From NCBI GenBank assembly GCA_009746045.1, contig RPFO01000015.1:3590764-3650763 (forward strand): DNA of 60,000 nt, in the 5' to 3' direction. The position numbers and the translations under genes were made by a program. The stretch comes from Mesostigma viride (taxonomy: Eukaryota; Streptophyta; Mesostigmatophyceae; Mesostigmatales; Mesostigmataceae). Below are positions 9,601 through 21,472 of this stretch, in pieces. Under the pieces are notes generated by a model that did not search any database, was not told the origin of the DNA, and worked only from the letters and a program-made list of their open reading frames with translations. The first letter of the stretch is position 1. Every line of letters starts with the position of its first letter.

Positions 9601-12600
9601 GGCGAATTCTCTAGCCATTCTGGGACAAAAAAATGGTGTTATCAGGGACCAACAGAAATACGACAATGCAAGATGATTACAACAGGGGCATGACTCACAA
9701 TCAGTGCATTTATTACATTGATAAATATTATTTAAAAAATCTTTTATTCATAGGCAAAAAATAAATCACAACAAAAAGAGGATTGTTTCTTCATCGTTTG
9801 GCAGATCTTGTAGATCATTTGGTTCTTCATATACTCTGCCAAACTGTGCTTCGTTGCACATTTACCTGCACGCATAAACCAGGAAGGGGGAAAAAAGGCA
9901 TTAAACAGGACCATGATTAGAAACGCTGGGCTGCAGCATGTGCACATGTACACCTAACCAGACCAAAGGCATAGCAAACAACATCATGCTCGGCATAAAA
10001 AAAGATACTTCTGACTGGTACAAAACATTGAAAGGGTGACCCAAGTGAAAGCCTAGCACCGCCATTATTGAGATGTGCAAGACCAAGAAACCACGACATT
10101 GCATATGACCGATGCATTGAAAAAGGGAAAACACGTTTATTAACTGTGAAGCTCCAGGGTAACTAGACTAAATTTCTTCAGGGCAAGGGACTAATTGAAT
10201 TCAGCAAGCAAGCGTACATGCGCGCAAGGACGAGAGTGGCTAAATAAGGAAGCAAGGGCGTAACAAAGGAAGCAAGGGACTGATTAGATTCAGCAAGCAA
10301 GCAATTGCAAGCATGCAAGGAAGAGGGGCTAACAAAGGAAGCAAGGGCCTAACAAAGGAATCAGGGGACTGATTCCATTCAGCAAGTGGTCAAGCATGCA
10401 GGGAAGGAACGGCCTAACCAAGTAGGCAAGGTCATATCAAAGGAAGCAAGGCATTAATTAAATTCAGCAAGCATGCGAGGAAGAGTGGCTTACAAAGGAA
10501 GCATGGGACTAAGAAAGGAAGCAAGGGACTAATTACATTCAGGAAGCACGCATGCAAGGAAGCAAGGGAATAAAGCAAGGAACTAATCAAATTCAGCAAG
10601 CGGCTAAACAACCAAGCAAGGGCCTAATCAAGGAAGAAAGCAACCACGCAAAGAAGCAAGCAAGCACGCAAAGACGGAAACAAGCATGCAAGGAAGCAAG
10701 GGGTTTATCGAACTCAGCAAGCAAGCATGCAAGGAAGCAAGGAGCAAGTGAGGGACCAAGGGACTAATCAACTTTATGACACTTACCACGCAGAAGGGAC
10801 AACCTCATGACCGCGGAGAAGATAACATTCCGTCCCTCCTGTTGCGATTGCAAAGGGGAGAAAGAATAGTAGTGATGTAAGGAATGAATTCCAGTGCAAA
10901 ATTAGGAAAATACCTTCAATAACAAAGCTAGTAAGTAGGCAAGGTAATTAAAAAGTAGGTAGCAAACTGATGACAACATGCACATACTCACGCATGGACC
11001 AACCAAGTTAGTATCTAATCTACTATGTGGCTTATGAGGAAGCACCATGAAACATTTGACCTTACTGGCTTCATCAGAACACGTCTAGATGCTTTTCCTT
11101 TGCAAAGATAGTCGCAATTGACGCTTGGGGTTTGCATGGGATTCAGGTCTGCATGGACGTGCTTTGACAACAAACGGGCATGTACGCACAAAAATGCCCA
11201 AGGACGGTACTTCATGATGGTCATCTTCATGAAATTGACCACGCATGTAAGAGGACAAGAAATCAAGTATTCAGAGTTCATGCTATACTAAGAAACCAGC
11301 TTTTGCTCAGAATGCCGCTTTTGCGGTCTATGGGCCTTCCAATGCAAACTGCCAAGCAATTCTCATAAGTATCCTTGCTCAGCTACGCAGTTGCTCATTT
11401 TCCCGGCTCCATTCCTCTTCGATCACAGCCTGTCCATGACGGCCTTGTAGGTTTTGGATAGCTCCAGAATCTCGCTCTGTTTATTCTCCGTTACTTATGT
11501 CACTCACATGTCGTCGCTACTAGAACCGCTTCTAGTGCGGTTCTCGCTGCCACCCCTGCTGCCACACCTGCAGCGCTTGTTATTCGGTGGTTGCATTCAT
11601 TGGTTACGTATGGAAATCGGTTGCCCCATCGCTCGAGCTAGCGTGTATGTGCCCTCACTGCCCGCTAGCCCCAGCACTGACTTGACTGCGAACAACGGCT
11701 AGGGCTACGTCAGACGCGTTTTTTTGAATTTGCGCAAAAAAAAAGATTGCGACTAGGTCACATCCGTAGCCAGCGGCAGGCGGAATGTCTCGAGTGATTC
11801 CAGCCAAGCGATCTTCCGTATTGTCATGACATCTTACCTTTCCACTGGTTACTACTTGTCTCAAAGCCTTTTAGAACGGTCGGAGCCGCAAACTGCCGAT
11901 AAATTTACAGGTACAGTAACTAGTATTCACCAATGAAAGCCACAGGCATTTAAAAAACCGCCGTCCTGCCAGACCCTAGAAAACGCTTGGTCCTGCCTTT
12001 GCCGGACAACCATTGGAGCAGGTTATAAAGTGCGACAACGATTTCTGATTGTTGGCTGACAGACTGACAGCCGACAATTATTAACGCAAAGTCACTAAAG
12101 CAATTAGGCAGTGAGAACATTCTACAAAAGAGCTCTTAGTTCGGGCTTTATATAAGTAGTACCTGCCTGTTAAAAATTGGAACAAGGATACGGTTCCGGC
12201 ATCCGTTTATTCCGAAGCCGGTACGGGCAAGGCTAGGGAACCGGCGTGGGAATAAACTGAACTGAACATAACTGAAATAAAGGCCGTTATGATGCCGTGA
12301 AATAGCCGCATGACGACAGTGCCGTTCCAAACTTTCAACTTCGCGCCCTACCTCTCTTAACCGTTACCTGGTAGACCGTTGGTCCAACGAGCGAAAAATT
12401 TAGAAAGGTTGCGATTAGGCAACGCGACCTTGCACCTAGCCGCACCCATGAACGCCTTCAGCAGCCATGGTAGGCAACACAACCCTGCACCTAGCCGCAC
12501 CATTCCATAAACGCCTTCATCAGCCATGTTAGGCCGGAATAGACACGGCATTTCCACTTTGGGTCTCGCACTAGTCAAGTCACTTGCTCAGATAGAAAGC

Positions 12601-12638
12601 AATGGATCACGCAAAACCAGGAGCCACGCCTCCCCACG
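9601..12638. other. left arm interior of CACTA palindrome
   Basis: No long ORF. It includes a degenerate tandem array (10180-10790) and a duplicated roughly 58-bp unit at about 12410-12535 (TTGCACCTAGCCGCACC twice). It probably represents introns and internally deleted remains of a transposase gene. Confidence 0.5.
10180..10790 (+). repeat. degenerate tandem array, left arm
   Basis: Many imperfect copies built on AAGGAAGCAAGGGACTAATT and TTCAGCAAGCAAGCATGCAA. Unit length is variable, about 30-60 bp. The mirror array is at about 17570-18190. Confidence 0.75.
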
Positions 12639-13634
12639 ATGATTACGGCGGCGGTGTGTGGCATGGAGCCTGCTTGTGACGAGCATGACTCAATCCACAT
12701 CAATGGCAGCAATTACCGAACTGCAGTCGCCGACCTTCGACAAACTGTTCGCCATCGCAACTCGGGAGTAATGGTTTATGGTAAAGAGGGGGTTAGGTAT
12801 GGCCGCATCACACACATTCTGCATAGTTTCCTCCGTGCCCCGACGGAAGGATGGAGTAGGCAAGTTCTTTTAAAGGTCGCTCTGTTTGATGTCGGTTCTG
12901 TGAAAGAGCTCCCTTTAGAGGGATTGACGCTTATACCTTTAGGGGAGCGAGCGCCCAAGCAGGATGCTTTAGTCCTTCCCGGGAGTGTATGTTCAGTTGG
13001 TTTTGTAGTTGATCCAGAGTATGCACCTGAGATAGCCATCGTGCACTGTAAATTGCCGTGGCAAATGGTAAAGGAAACGTGTAGTGCAGCCCAGCATGTA
13101 TTATCCCGTGCTGCAGGTGCTCAGCTGAGAACCACAGACGTGTATGCTGATATGAACCTGCAGCGCAAGGTGACACTGTGTGTTAAGCGAAGAGACATGA
13201 CAACACGAGGTCGTTCACAAGGTAATCGCACTGCACCCATAGATCCACAAGCAACCACTGCACGCATGGCTGCGGAGCCACAAGCAACCACTGCACCTAA
13301 TCGCTCACGTGGCAAGCGCACTGTTGGCACATTGGTAGAACCACAAGCAACCACTGCACCAAGCCGCTCGCGTGGCAAGCGCACTGCGGACACATTGGTA
13401 GAAACACACACAGCCGCTGCACCAAACCGCTCGCGTGGCAAGAGCATTGCTGGCAAGTCCATGGCAGCGGCTAGTGGCAGCGCATCAAGCCCTGATGACA
13501 TTGCTAGTGATTTGTCGCTGAGCAGCGACGGTGAGGCATGCATTCCCACACAAAGGAGAAGTGAGAGGCAACGTGTGGTAGTAAATTATGCGGACTCTGA
13601 CAGTGCTGCATACACTGATGAGGAGTGGGATTGA
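12639..13634 (+). CDS. CACTA-associated protein, DUF4216-like C-terminal part (left arm, intact)
   Basis: A 331-residue frame from ATG 12639. Residues about 20-150 contain INGSNYRTAVAD, RNSGVMVYG, VRYGRITHIL, QVLLKVALFD, LVLPGSVCSVGFVVD and YAPEIAIV. This resembles the domain at the C-terminus of plant TNP2-type CACTA transposases (DUF4216: NSGV, YYG-x-I-x-x-I, VVLF-x-C-x-W/F-x-D). After it come about three 21-residue repeats (EPQATTAP...RSRGKRT) and an acidic tail with RQRVVVNYADSDS. The second CACTA element codes a homologue (46856-47815, minus). The domain is likely a regulatory or DNA-associated part of a transposase, here without the catalytic exons. The gene points to the palindrome centre. 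Confidence 0.6.
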   Translation: MITAAVCGMEPACDEHDSIHINGSNYRTAVADLRQTVRHRNSGVMVYGKEGVRYGRITHILHSFLRAPTEGWSRQVLLKVALFDVGSVKELPLEGLTLIPLGERAPKQDALVLPGSVCSVGFVVDPEYAPEIAIVHCKLPWQMVKETCSAAQHVLSRAAGAQLRTTDVYADMNLQRKVTLCVKRRDMTTRGRSQGNRTAPIDPQATTARMAAEPQATTAPNRSRGKRTVGTLVEPQATTAPSRSRGKRTADTLVETHTAAAPNRSRGKSIAGKSMAAASGSASSPDDIASDLSLSSDGEACIPTQRRSERQRVVVNYADSDSAAYTDEEWD

Positions 13635-13790
13635 TTATGTTCCTAATATAATGTAATGATGGATTGATGTAACTTGTTGTGTGCTTGTCACACTTATATT
13701 TATTTATTTCCAATGAACATGTGTGTCAACTGCATCATTTCTGCATCCACATATATTGCATAAGTGTCCTGTCTTCATGCACTTGAGAGT
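13635..13790 (+). other. short spacer after the CACTA ORF
   Basis: AT-rich bases between the ORF stop and the central repeats. They contain AATATAATGTAATG and likely the poly(A) site. The mirror region in the right arm has a 16-bp insertion near 14655. Confidence 0.3.
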
Positions 13791-14560
13791 TCTCAAGTGT
13801 CATGCTCAGTGTCCTGATTTTCCTGATTTTTTGTGCCATGCTAAGTGTCCTGATTTTCCTGATTTTTTGTGCTGTTAAGTGTCCTGATTTTCCTGATTTT
13901 TTCTGATTCAGCGGGTTTTCTCAGGATCTCAGGATTTCTCAGGATTTTTTTACGAATCTCAGTGTTTCTCAGTGTTTCGCGAGACGCATCTCAGGCACTT
14001 CTCAAGATTCTCAAGAGGAAGTCCTGATATAAATCAGGAATCCTGAGAAAAGTCTCAGGGTTTCTCAGGATTTCTCCTGAAATCCCAAGAAAAAATCAGG
14101 AAATCTCAGGAAATCCTGAGAAAATCTCAGGAATCCTGAGAAAAATCTCAGGAAATCTCAGGATCTCTCAAGATCTCTCAAGATCCTGAGATTTCCTGAG
14201 ATTTTTCTCAGGATTCCTGAGATTTTCTCAGGATTTCCTGAGATTTCCTGATTTTTTCTTGGGATTTCAGGAGAAATCCTGAGAAACCCTGAGACTTTTC
14301 TCAGGATTCCTGATTTATATCAGGACTTCCTCTTGAGAATCTTGAGAAGTGCCTGAGATGCGTCTCGCGAAACACTGAGAAACACTGAGATTCGTAAAAA
14401 AATCCTGAGAAATCCTGAGATCCTGAGAAAACCCGCTGAATCAGAAAAAATCAGGAAAATCAGGACACTTAACAGCACAAAAAATCAGGAAAATCAGGAC
14501 ACTTAGCATGGCACAAAAAATCAGGAAAATCAGGACACTGAGCATGACACTTGAGAACTC
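13790..14560. repeat. palindrome centre with subterminal-type repeats
   Basis: Inverted copies of CTCAGGAATCCTGAGA-type repeats flank a 14-nt spacer (CTCAAGATCTCTCA, 14167-14180). Three copies of GTGTCCTGATTTTCCTGA lie at about 13810-13900, mirrored at about 14440-14540. The repeats resemble those at the outer ends, but no CACTA terminus is present here. Two elements therefore seem fused through ends that have lost their terminal bases. Confidence 0.8.
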
Positions 14561-14728
14561 TCAAGTGCATGAAGACAGGACACTTATGCAATATATGTGG
14601 ATGCAGAAATGATGCAGTTGACACACATGTTCATTGGAAATAAATAAATATAAGTTGTCTCTTTGATAAGTGTGACAAGCACACAACAAGTTACATCAAT
14701 CCATCATTACATTATATTAGGAACATAA

Positions 14729-15731
14729 TCAATCCCACTCCTCATCAGTGTATGCAGCACTGTCAGAGTCCGCATAATTTACTACCACACGTTGCCTCTC
14801 ACTTCTCCTTTGTGTGGGAATGCATGCCTCACCGTCGCTGCTCAGCGACAAATCACTAGCAATGTCATCAGGGCTTGATGCGCTGCCACTAGCCGCTGCC
14901 ATGGACTTGCCAGCAATGCTCTTGCCACGCGAGCGGTTTGGTGCAGCGGCTGTGTGTGTTTCTACCAATGTGTCCGCAGTGCGCTTGCCACGCGAGCGGC
15001 TTGGTGCAGTGGTTGCTTGTGGTTCTACCAATGTGCCAACAGTGCGCTTGCCACGTGAGCGATTAGAGTGCAGGTGCAGTGGTTGCTTGTGGCTCCGCAG
15101 CCATGCGTGCAGTGGTTGCTTGTGGATCTATGGGTGCAGTGCGATTACCTTGTGAACGACCTCGTGTTGTCATGTCTCTTCGCTTAACACACAGTGTCAC
15201 CTTGCGCTGCAGGTTCATATCAGCATACACGTCTGTGGTTCTCAGCTGAGCACCTGCAGCACGGGATAATACATGCTGGGCTGCACTACACGTTTCCTTT
15301 ACCATTTGCCACGGCAATTTACAGTGCACGATGGCTATCTCAGGTGCATACTCTGGATCAACTACAAAACCAACTGAACATACACTCCCGGGAAGGACTA
15401 AAGCATCCTGCTTGGGCGCTCGCTCCCCTAAAGGTATAAGCGTCAATCCCTCTAAAGGGAGCTCTTTCACAGAACCGACATCAAACAGAGCGACCTTTAA
15501 AAGAACTTGCCTACTCCATCCTTCCGTCGGGGCACGGAGGAAACTATGCAGAATGTGTGTGATGCGGCCATACCTAACCCCCTCTTTACCATAAACCATT
15601 ACTCCCGAGTTGCGATGGCGAACAGTTTGTCGAAGGTCGGCGACTGCAGTTCGGTAATTGCTGCCATTGATGTGGATTGAGTCATGCTCGTCACAAGCAG
15701 GCTCCATGCCACACACCGCCGCCGTAATCAT
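14729..15731 (-). pseudogene. CACTA-associated protein, right-arm copy, frameshifted
   Basis: Mirror copy of 12639-13634. Residues 1-220 are the same as the left copy. A 7-bp insertion near 15067 then shifts the frame and produces a stop after ATTAPAL. The C-terminal repeats and acidic tail continue in another frame (14729-15031). The left arm lacks this insertion, so the two arms have diverged independently. Confidence 0.8.
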
Positions 15732-18700
15732 CGTGGGGAGGCGTGGCTCCTGGTTTTGCGTGATCCATTGCTTTCTATCTGAGCAAGTGACTTGACTAGT
15801 GCGAGACCCAAAGTGGAAATGCCGTGTCTATTCCGGCCTAACATGGCTGATGAAGGCGTTTATGGAATGGTGCGGCTAGGTGCAGGGTTGTGTTGCCTAC
15901 CATGGCTGCTGAAGGCGTTCATGGGTGCGGCTAGGTGCAAGGTCGCGTTGCCTAATCGCAACCTTTCTAAATTTTTCGCTCGTTGGACCAACGGTCTACC
16001 AGGTAACGGTTAAGAGAGGTAGGGCGCGAAGTTGAAAGTTTGGAACGGCACTGTCGTCATGCGGCTATTTCACGGCATCATAACGGCCTTTATTTCAGTT
16101 ATGTTCAGTTCAGTTTATTCCCACGCCGGTTCCCTAGCCTTGCCCGTACCGGCTTCGGAATAAACGGATGCCGGAACCGTATCCTTGTTCCAATTTTTAA
16201 CAGGCAGGTACTACTTATATAAAGCCCGAACTAAGAGCTCTTTTGTAGAATGTTCTCACTGCCTAATTGCTTTAGTGACTTTGCGTTAATAATTGTCGGC
16301 TGTCAGTCTGTCAGCCAACAATCAGAAATCGTTGTCGCACTTTATAACCTGCTCCAATGGTTGTCCGGCAAAGGCAGGACCAAGCGTTTTCTAGGGTCTG
16401 GCAGGACGGCGGTTTTTTAAATGCCTGTGGCTTTCATTGGTGAATACTAGTTACTGTACCTGTAAATTTATCGGCAGTTTGCGGCTCCGACCGTTCTAAA
16501 AGGCTTTGAGACAAGTAGTAACCAGTGGAAAGGTAAGATGTCATGACAATACGGAAGATCGCTTGGCTGGAATCACTCGAGACATTCCGCCTGCCGCTGG
16601 CTACGGATGTGACCTAGTCGCAATCTTTTTTTTTGCGCAAATTCAAAAAAACGCGTCTGACGTAGCCCTAGCCGTTGTTCGCAGTCAAGTCAGTGCTGGG
16701 GCTAGCGGGCAGTGAGGGCACATACACGCTAGCTCGAGCGATGGGGCAACCGATTTCCATACGTAACCAATGAATGCAACCACCGAATAACAAGCGCTGC
16801 AGGTGTGGCAGCAGGGGTGGCAGCGAGAACCGCACTAGAAGCGGTTCTAGTAGCGACGACATGTGAGTGACATAAGTAACGGAGAATAAACAGAGCGAGA
16901 TTCTGGAGCTATCCAAAACCTACAAGGCCGTCATGGACAGGCTGTGATCGAAGAGGAATGGAGCCGGGAAAATGAGCAACTGCGTAGCTGAGCAAGGATA
17001 CTTATGAGAATTGCTTGGCAGTTTGCATTGGAAGGCCCATAGACCGCAAAAGCGGCATTCTGAGCAAAAGCTGGTTTCTTAGTATAGCATGAACTCTGAA
17101 TACTTGATTTCTTGTCCTCTTACATGCGTGGTCAATTTCATGAAGATGACCATCATGAAGTACCGTCCTTGGGCATTTTTGTGCGTACATGCCCGTTTGT
17201 TGTCAAAGCACGTCCATGCAGACCTGAATCCCATGCAAACCCCAAGCGTCAATTGCGACTATCTTTGCAAAGGAAAAGCATCTAGACGTGTTCTGATGAA
17301 GCCAGTAAGGTCAAATGTTTCATGGTGCTTCCTCATAAGCCACATAGTAGATTAGATACTAACTTGGTTGGTCCATGCGTGAGTATGTGCATGTTGTCAT
17401 CAGTTTGCTACCTACTTTTTAATTACCTTGCCTACTTACTAGCTTTGTTATTGAAGGTATTTTCCTAATTTTGCACTGGAATTCATTCCTTACATCACTA
17501 CTATTCTTTCTCCCCTTTGCAATCGCAACAGGAGGGACGGAATGTTATCTTCTCCGCGGTCATGAGGTTGTCCCTTCTGCGTGGTAAGTGTCATAAAGTT
17601 GATTAGTCCCTTGGTCCCTCACTTGCTCCTTGCTTCCTTGCATGCTTGCTTGCTGAGTTCGATAAACCCCTTGCTTCCTTGCATGCTTGTTTCCGTCTTT
17701 GCGTGCTTGCTTGCTTCTTTGCGTGGTTGCTTTCTTCCTTGATTAGGCCCTTGCTTGGTTGTTTAGCCGCTTGCTGAATTTGATTAGTTCCTTGCTTTAT
17801 TCCCTTGCTTCCTTGCATGCGTGCTTCCTGAATGTAATTAGTCCCTTGCTTCCTTTCTTAGTCCCATGCTTCCTTTGTAAGCCACTCTTCCTCGCATGCT
17901 TGCTGAATTTAATTAATGCCTTGCTTCCTTTGATATGACCTTGCCTACTTGGTTAGGCCGTTCCTTCCCTGCATGCTTGACCACTTGCTGAATGGAATCA
18001 GTCCCCTGATTCCTTTGTTAGGCCCTTGCTTCCTTTGTTAGCCCCTCTTCCTTGCATGCTTGCAATTGCTTGCTTGCTGAATCTAATCAGTCCCTTGCTT
18101 CCTTTGTTACGCCCTTGCTTCCTTATTTAGCCACTCTCGTCCTTGCGCGCATGTACGCTTGCTTGCTGAATTCAATTAGTCCCTTGCCCTGAAGAAATTT
18201 AGTCTAGTTACCCTGGAGCTTCACAGTTAATAAACGTGTTTTCCCTTTTTCAATGCATCGGTCATATGCAATGTCGTGGTTTCTTGGTCTTGCACATCTC
18301 AATAATGGCGGTGCTAGGCTTTCACTTGGGTCACCCTTTCAATGTTTTGTACCAGTCAGAAGTATCTTTTTTTATGCCGAGCATGATGTTGTTTGCTATG
18401 CCTTTGGTCTGGTTAGGTGTACATGTGCACATGCTGCAGCCCAGCGTTTCTAATCATGGTCCTGTTTAATGCCTTTTTTCCCCCTTCCTGGTTTATGCGT
18501 GCAGGTAAATGTGCAACGAAGCACAGTTTGGCAGAGTATATGAAGAACCAAATGATCTACAAGATCTGCCAAACGATGAAGAAACAATCCTCTTTTTGTT
18601 GTGATTTATTTTTTGCCTATGAATAAAAGATTTTTTAAATAATATTTATCAATGTAATAAATGCACTGATTGTGAGTCATGCCCCTGTTGTAATCATCTT

Positions 18701-18789
18701 GCATTGTCGTATTTCTGTTGGTCCCTGATAACACCATTTTTTTGTCCCAGAATGGCTGGAGAATTCGCCTGTGCATGTTCTTGATTTTC
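15732..18789. other. right arm interior of CACTA palindrome
   Basis: Mirror of 9601-12638. No ORF beyond shadows. It includes the mirrored tandem array at about 17570-18190. Confidence 0.6.
17570..18190 (-). repeat. degenerate tandem array, right arm
   Basis: Inverted copy of the array at 10180-10790. It is built on CCTTGCTTCCTTTGTTAG and CTTGCTTGCTGAATT units. Confidence 0.75.
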
Positions 18790-19145
18790 TTGAGATTCTA
18801 CTCGTTTTTTTGTCCTGAGATTTTCTTGAGATTCTACTCGTTTTTTTGTCCTGAGATTGTCCTGAGATTTTGTCCTGAGATTTTCACTACAAAGTCAAAA
18901 TCTCAAGACCTGAGTTTTTCACCAGAAATCTCAGGACCCGAGGTGTGCACTTACCAGATTTTGTGAAGACGAAAAAAATCAGGAAAAATCAGGGCAATCT
19001 CAGGAAAAATCTCAGGAAATCTCAAGACGATCTCAAGACAATCTCAAGATATCTCAGGATTTCTCAGGATTTCTCAGGATTTCTCAAAAAAAACTCAGGA
19101 CGATATCAAGAAATATCAGGACGAATTTTTTCCGACTTCCTAGTG
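18790..19145 (-). repeat. right terminal and subterminal repeats of CACTA palindrome
   Basis: Inverted copy of 9246-9600, ending CCGACTTCCTAGTG. It has about 21 extra bases (one more GATTTCTCAG-type unit and one more CTCAAGACAAT-type unit) relative to the left end. Confidence 0.8.
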
Positions 19146-19147
19146 TA

Positions 19148-20917
19148 CCCGGTCCCATCAAGCCGGCCAACCCCAGGCACGGCCCGCTCAGCCTGTCCCT
19201 GCACCGGCTGCTAGTGTAGTCCCACCCGAGACCGCTCCTATTAGTGACAGGGCAGCAAACCAATCCCCTGCGGCTCCCGAGCCCACTCTACACCTTACCC
19301 CTGAGCAGCCCCAGGTAGCTATCCCTCGCACCTCTCCGGTTGGTCGCGGGCGTGGTGGTGGCCCAGTGCTAGCCCACAAACCCAGTTACATGTTGGGCGA
19401 ATGTCGGCCAATATCCAGTCGCATCAGTAGCCCCTCGTGCTAGCCTGCGCCCGGGATTGCGTGCTCACCCACCGTCATCTGTGCGTCTGTCCGCCCCCAT
19501 CGGTGGTCGGGTAGCACATCCCACTATTCCTCGTACAGAGGCCATATCTGAGCTGGCCAATGGGCCCTATTCCATGGCCCACACTCACACTCGCGTAGCC
19601 GACATTGAGGCTAACGCTGATTTCAGTACAATGCATCCCTCAGATCCCTTGTACGACCATCAATTCTATAATGAGACACACTCTGCTCGCCCTCGGTCAC
19701 GCATGGCTACCCGAGGCGCCCGTTCTGCGCCTGGTGTTCCGGCCCGTGCTCCGATCCCGTCCTACGACCCGGTCGATGACGTACCGGACTTGTGTCCCAG
19801 CGACAATGGTGAGGAACCCGCCGACGACAACGAGGGTGATGATTCGCTCCCTCCGTGGGCTCGATATGTTGAGGTGAGTGGTCCCCGCCGTCCTGGTGGT
19901 AAAGACCGCAAACCTCCCGCTTTGCCCACGCTTTCTGTCACTAGACTGACGCTCGATTGTACAGCCCAACAGATTCTTGATTGGAAACACTCATTGTATC
20001 AGGAATTTTCTCTGTGGGAGGAATACCACGATTGGCGTCTGTCTGACTCTGTTGAGATAGGCCTCATTCGCACCCGTGCTCTTGACCGTGCTGTCGCCTC
20101 TCTCCTGGGATGTGAAGAAGTAGCCTCCCATACGTACCCTGGTTCGGTTGCTGAGCTGATGGCGCGCATAGAGCGCCGTTGTATTCCCCCTGACGCCGAC
20201 CGCCGCGAGCGGTTGGAATTCGGTCGCCTCCGTCAAGGCCAGCGCCATGTTTCGGCGTATATGACCGACTTTGACCTGCGCCTGGCTCACCTTAAGGACG
20301 TCTCAGGTGCCGAGGCCCGCGCCCGCTTTCTTGAAGGTTTGCATCCAGCACTCCTCGCTGAGGTCTTCCGCCACTTTTCTGAAAGCCGATGGCAGGACCT
20401 GCAGCTGCGGCAGATTCGCCCCTATCTCCTTCGAGTCGCGGACCTCATCATGCCACAACAATGCGCGGCCCGCGCGAGCGTGAATCAGTTAGGCGTGATT
20501 AATGACCCCGATCAGGACGAGTTTGTAGATGAGCTTCAGATCCCCTTGCGTGTGGCCGAGTTGGCTGTGATGGATGCCTCGCGCATCCGCTGCTATCACT
20601 GTCAGGAAATTGGGCATATCAAGCATGCTTGCCCTCGATCGTTTCCTTGCCGGCGCCCCGGCTACCGCTCCTACAATGCCGCAGCGCTCTCCGGCTCCGA
20701 CCGGCCGCCCCGTTCCTTTTCAGCGCCCGACCAATACCCTACCTATACGGCTGGTCCGACTCAGCGTGCGCCGCGCCCGCTGAATGAGGTGGATGTTCAA
20801 CCGCAGGACCCCGCTGGCAGCCTGCCCGCCGACGAGCCGCCTTCCAATCTACTCGGTGGTAAGGCGGTGTTCGACTCTTTCTCCCGTGACCCGCCTTTGG
20901 GGGAGGGGGAAGAGTAG
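19148..20917 (+). pseudogene. gypsy gag, main part
   Basis: The frame coming from 9171 continues through a Pro/Ala-rich linker, then shifts by one base at about 19420-19440 (TAG at 19441 in the original phase). The new phase is open from about 19421 to TAG 20915. It carries a Retrotrans_gag-like capsid (about 19930-20450: QQILDWKHSLYQEF, RRERLEFGRLRQGQ, VSAYMTDFDLRLAHL, ARFLEGLHPALL). A CCHC knuckle CYHCQEIGHIKHAC lies at about 20590-20632. The role is to form the virus-like particle and bind RNA. It is followed, after further frame breaks, by protease and RT. Confidence 0.8.
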
Positions 20918-21112
20918 ACCACCAAGACGGGGGCACCTTGCGGTCAGACCCCGCCCCAGTATTTTTGCCAGTATATACCACGCGACTGGGTGAAGCGACC
21001 CCACCCTCACCTCCTCGCGTGCGCCCCTTGCTTCTTTTTACAGCAGGACTCCCAGTGCCTGCGACCGTCACCGACCCAACCCTCGCCACCACCGAGGTTA
21101 TGACGGCCGGTA

Positions 21113-21469
21113 AAGCTATTAGTAGATAACGGTGCTGCCTGCACCTTCGTGAGTGATGCCCTCGTACAGCGCCTAGGATTAACTCCAGTCCCACATGATG
21201 TTCCTGTTGCCATCCACTATGCGGATGGGCGAACGAGTGTCTCCACAGGAACTGTCAAGCTGCGACCTGTTGTGAACGGGACCCCAATTGATGTCCTTGC
21301 CACTGTCGGCCCGATTACAGCAGCCGATATATTGCTAGGATTAGACTGGCTGCAAGACGACAAGGTACAGATTAACCATGACACCATGATTGTCTGGTTA
21401 CCCGACGGCACCCACTGGCTCCCCGACAGGTACTATGATGTTACCCAGGCCACTGTGGTGGACATTAGG
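21113..21469 (+). pseudogene. gypsy aspartic protease
   Basis: Retropepsin-like sequence of about 119 codons. LLVDNGAACTFV has the catalytic Asp at 21124-21126, in DNGA rather than the usual DTGA/DSGA. IHYADGR is flap-like, and ADILLGLDWL is the ILG-D-W/F-L motif. The region before it (20918-21112) is in other frames, so at least one indel separates it from gag. An in-frame TAA at 21470-21472 separates it from RT. The protease would process the Gag-Pol polyprotein. As written it is isolated by frame breaks. Confidence 0.75.
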
Positions 21470-21472
21470 TAA

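Larger units (their letters stand above)
9241..19145. mobile_element. giant palindromic CACTA inverted dimer
   Basis: Two arms of about 4.9 kb are near-perfect inverted copies. Outer ends read CACTAGGAAGTCGG (from 9246) and CCGACTTCCTAGTG (to 19145). The 2-bp TA occurs on both sides (9239-9240, 19146-19147). An extra CACTA precedes the left end (9241-9245). The arms meet around a 14-nt unpaired spacer at 14167-14180. The outer midpoint (14195.5) and inner midpoint (14173.5) differ by 22, which is explained by about 44 bp of extra sequence in the right arm. These extras are 16 bp near 14655, 7 bp near 15067 and about 21 bp near 19035-19080. There is at least one substitution (9612 versus 18761). 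Each arm has end repeats, tandem repeats and the same ORF. No catalytic transposase exon is visible, so it is non-autonomous. Confidence 0.85.

Noticed and set aside
9241-19145. Assembly fold-back artefact
   Set aside because: The arms differ by several indels and at least one substitution, and the unit has termini and a target duplication. It remains worth checking on raw reads.
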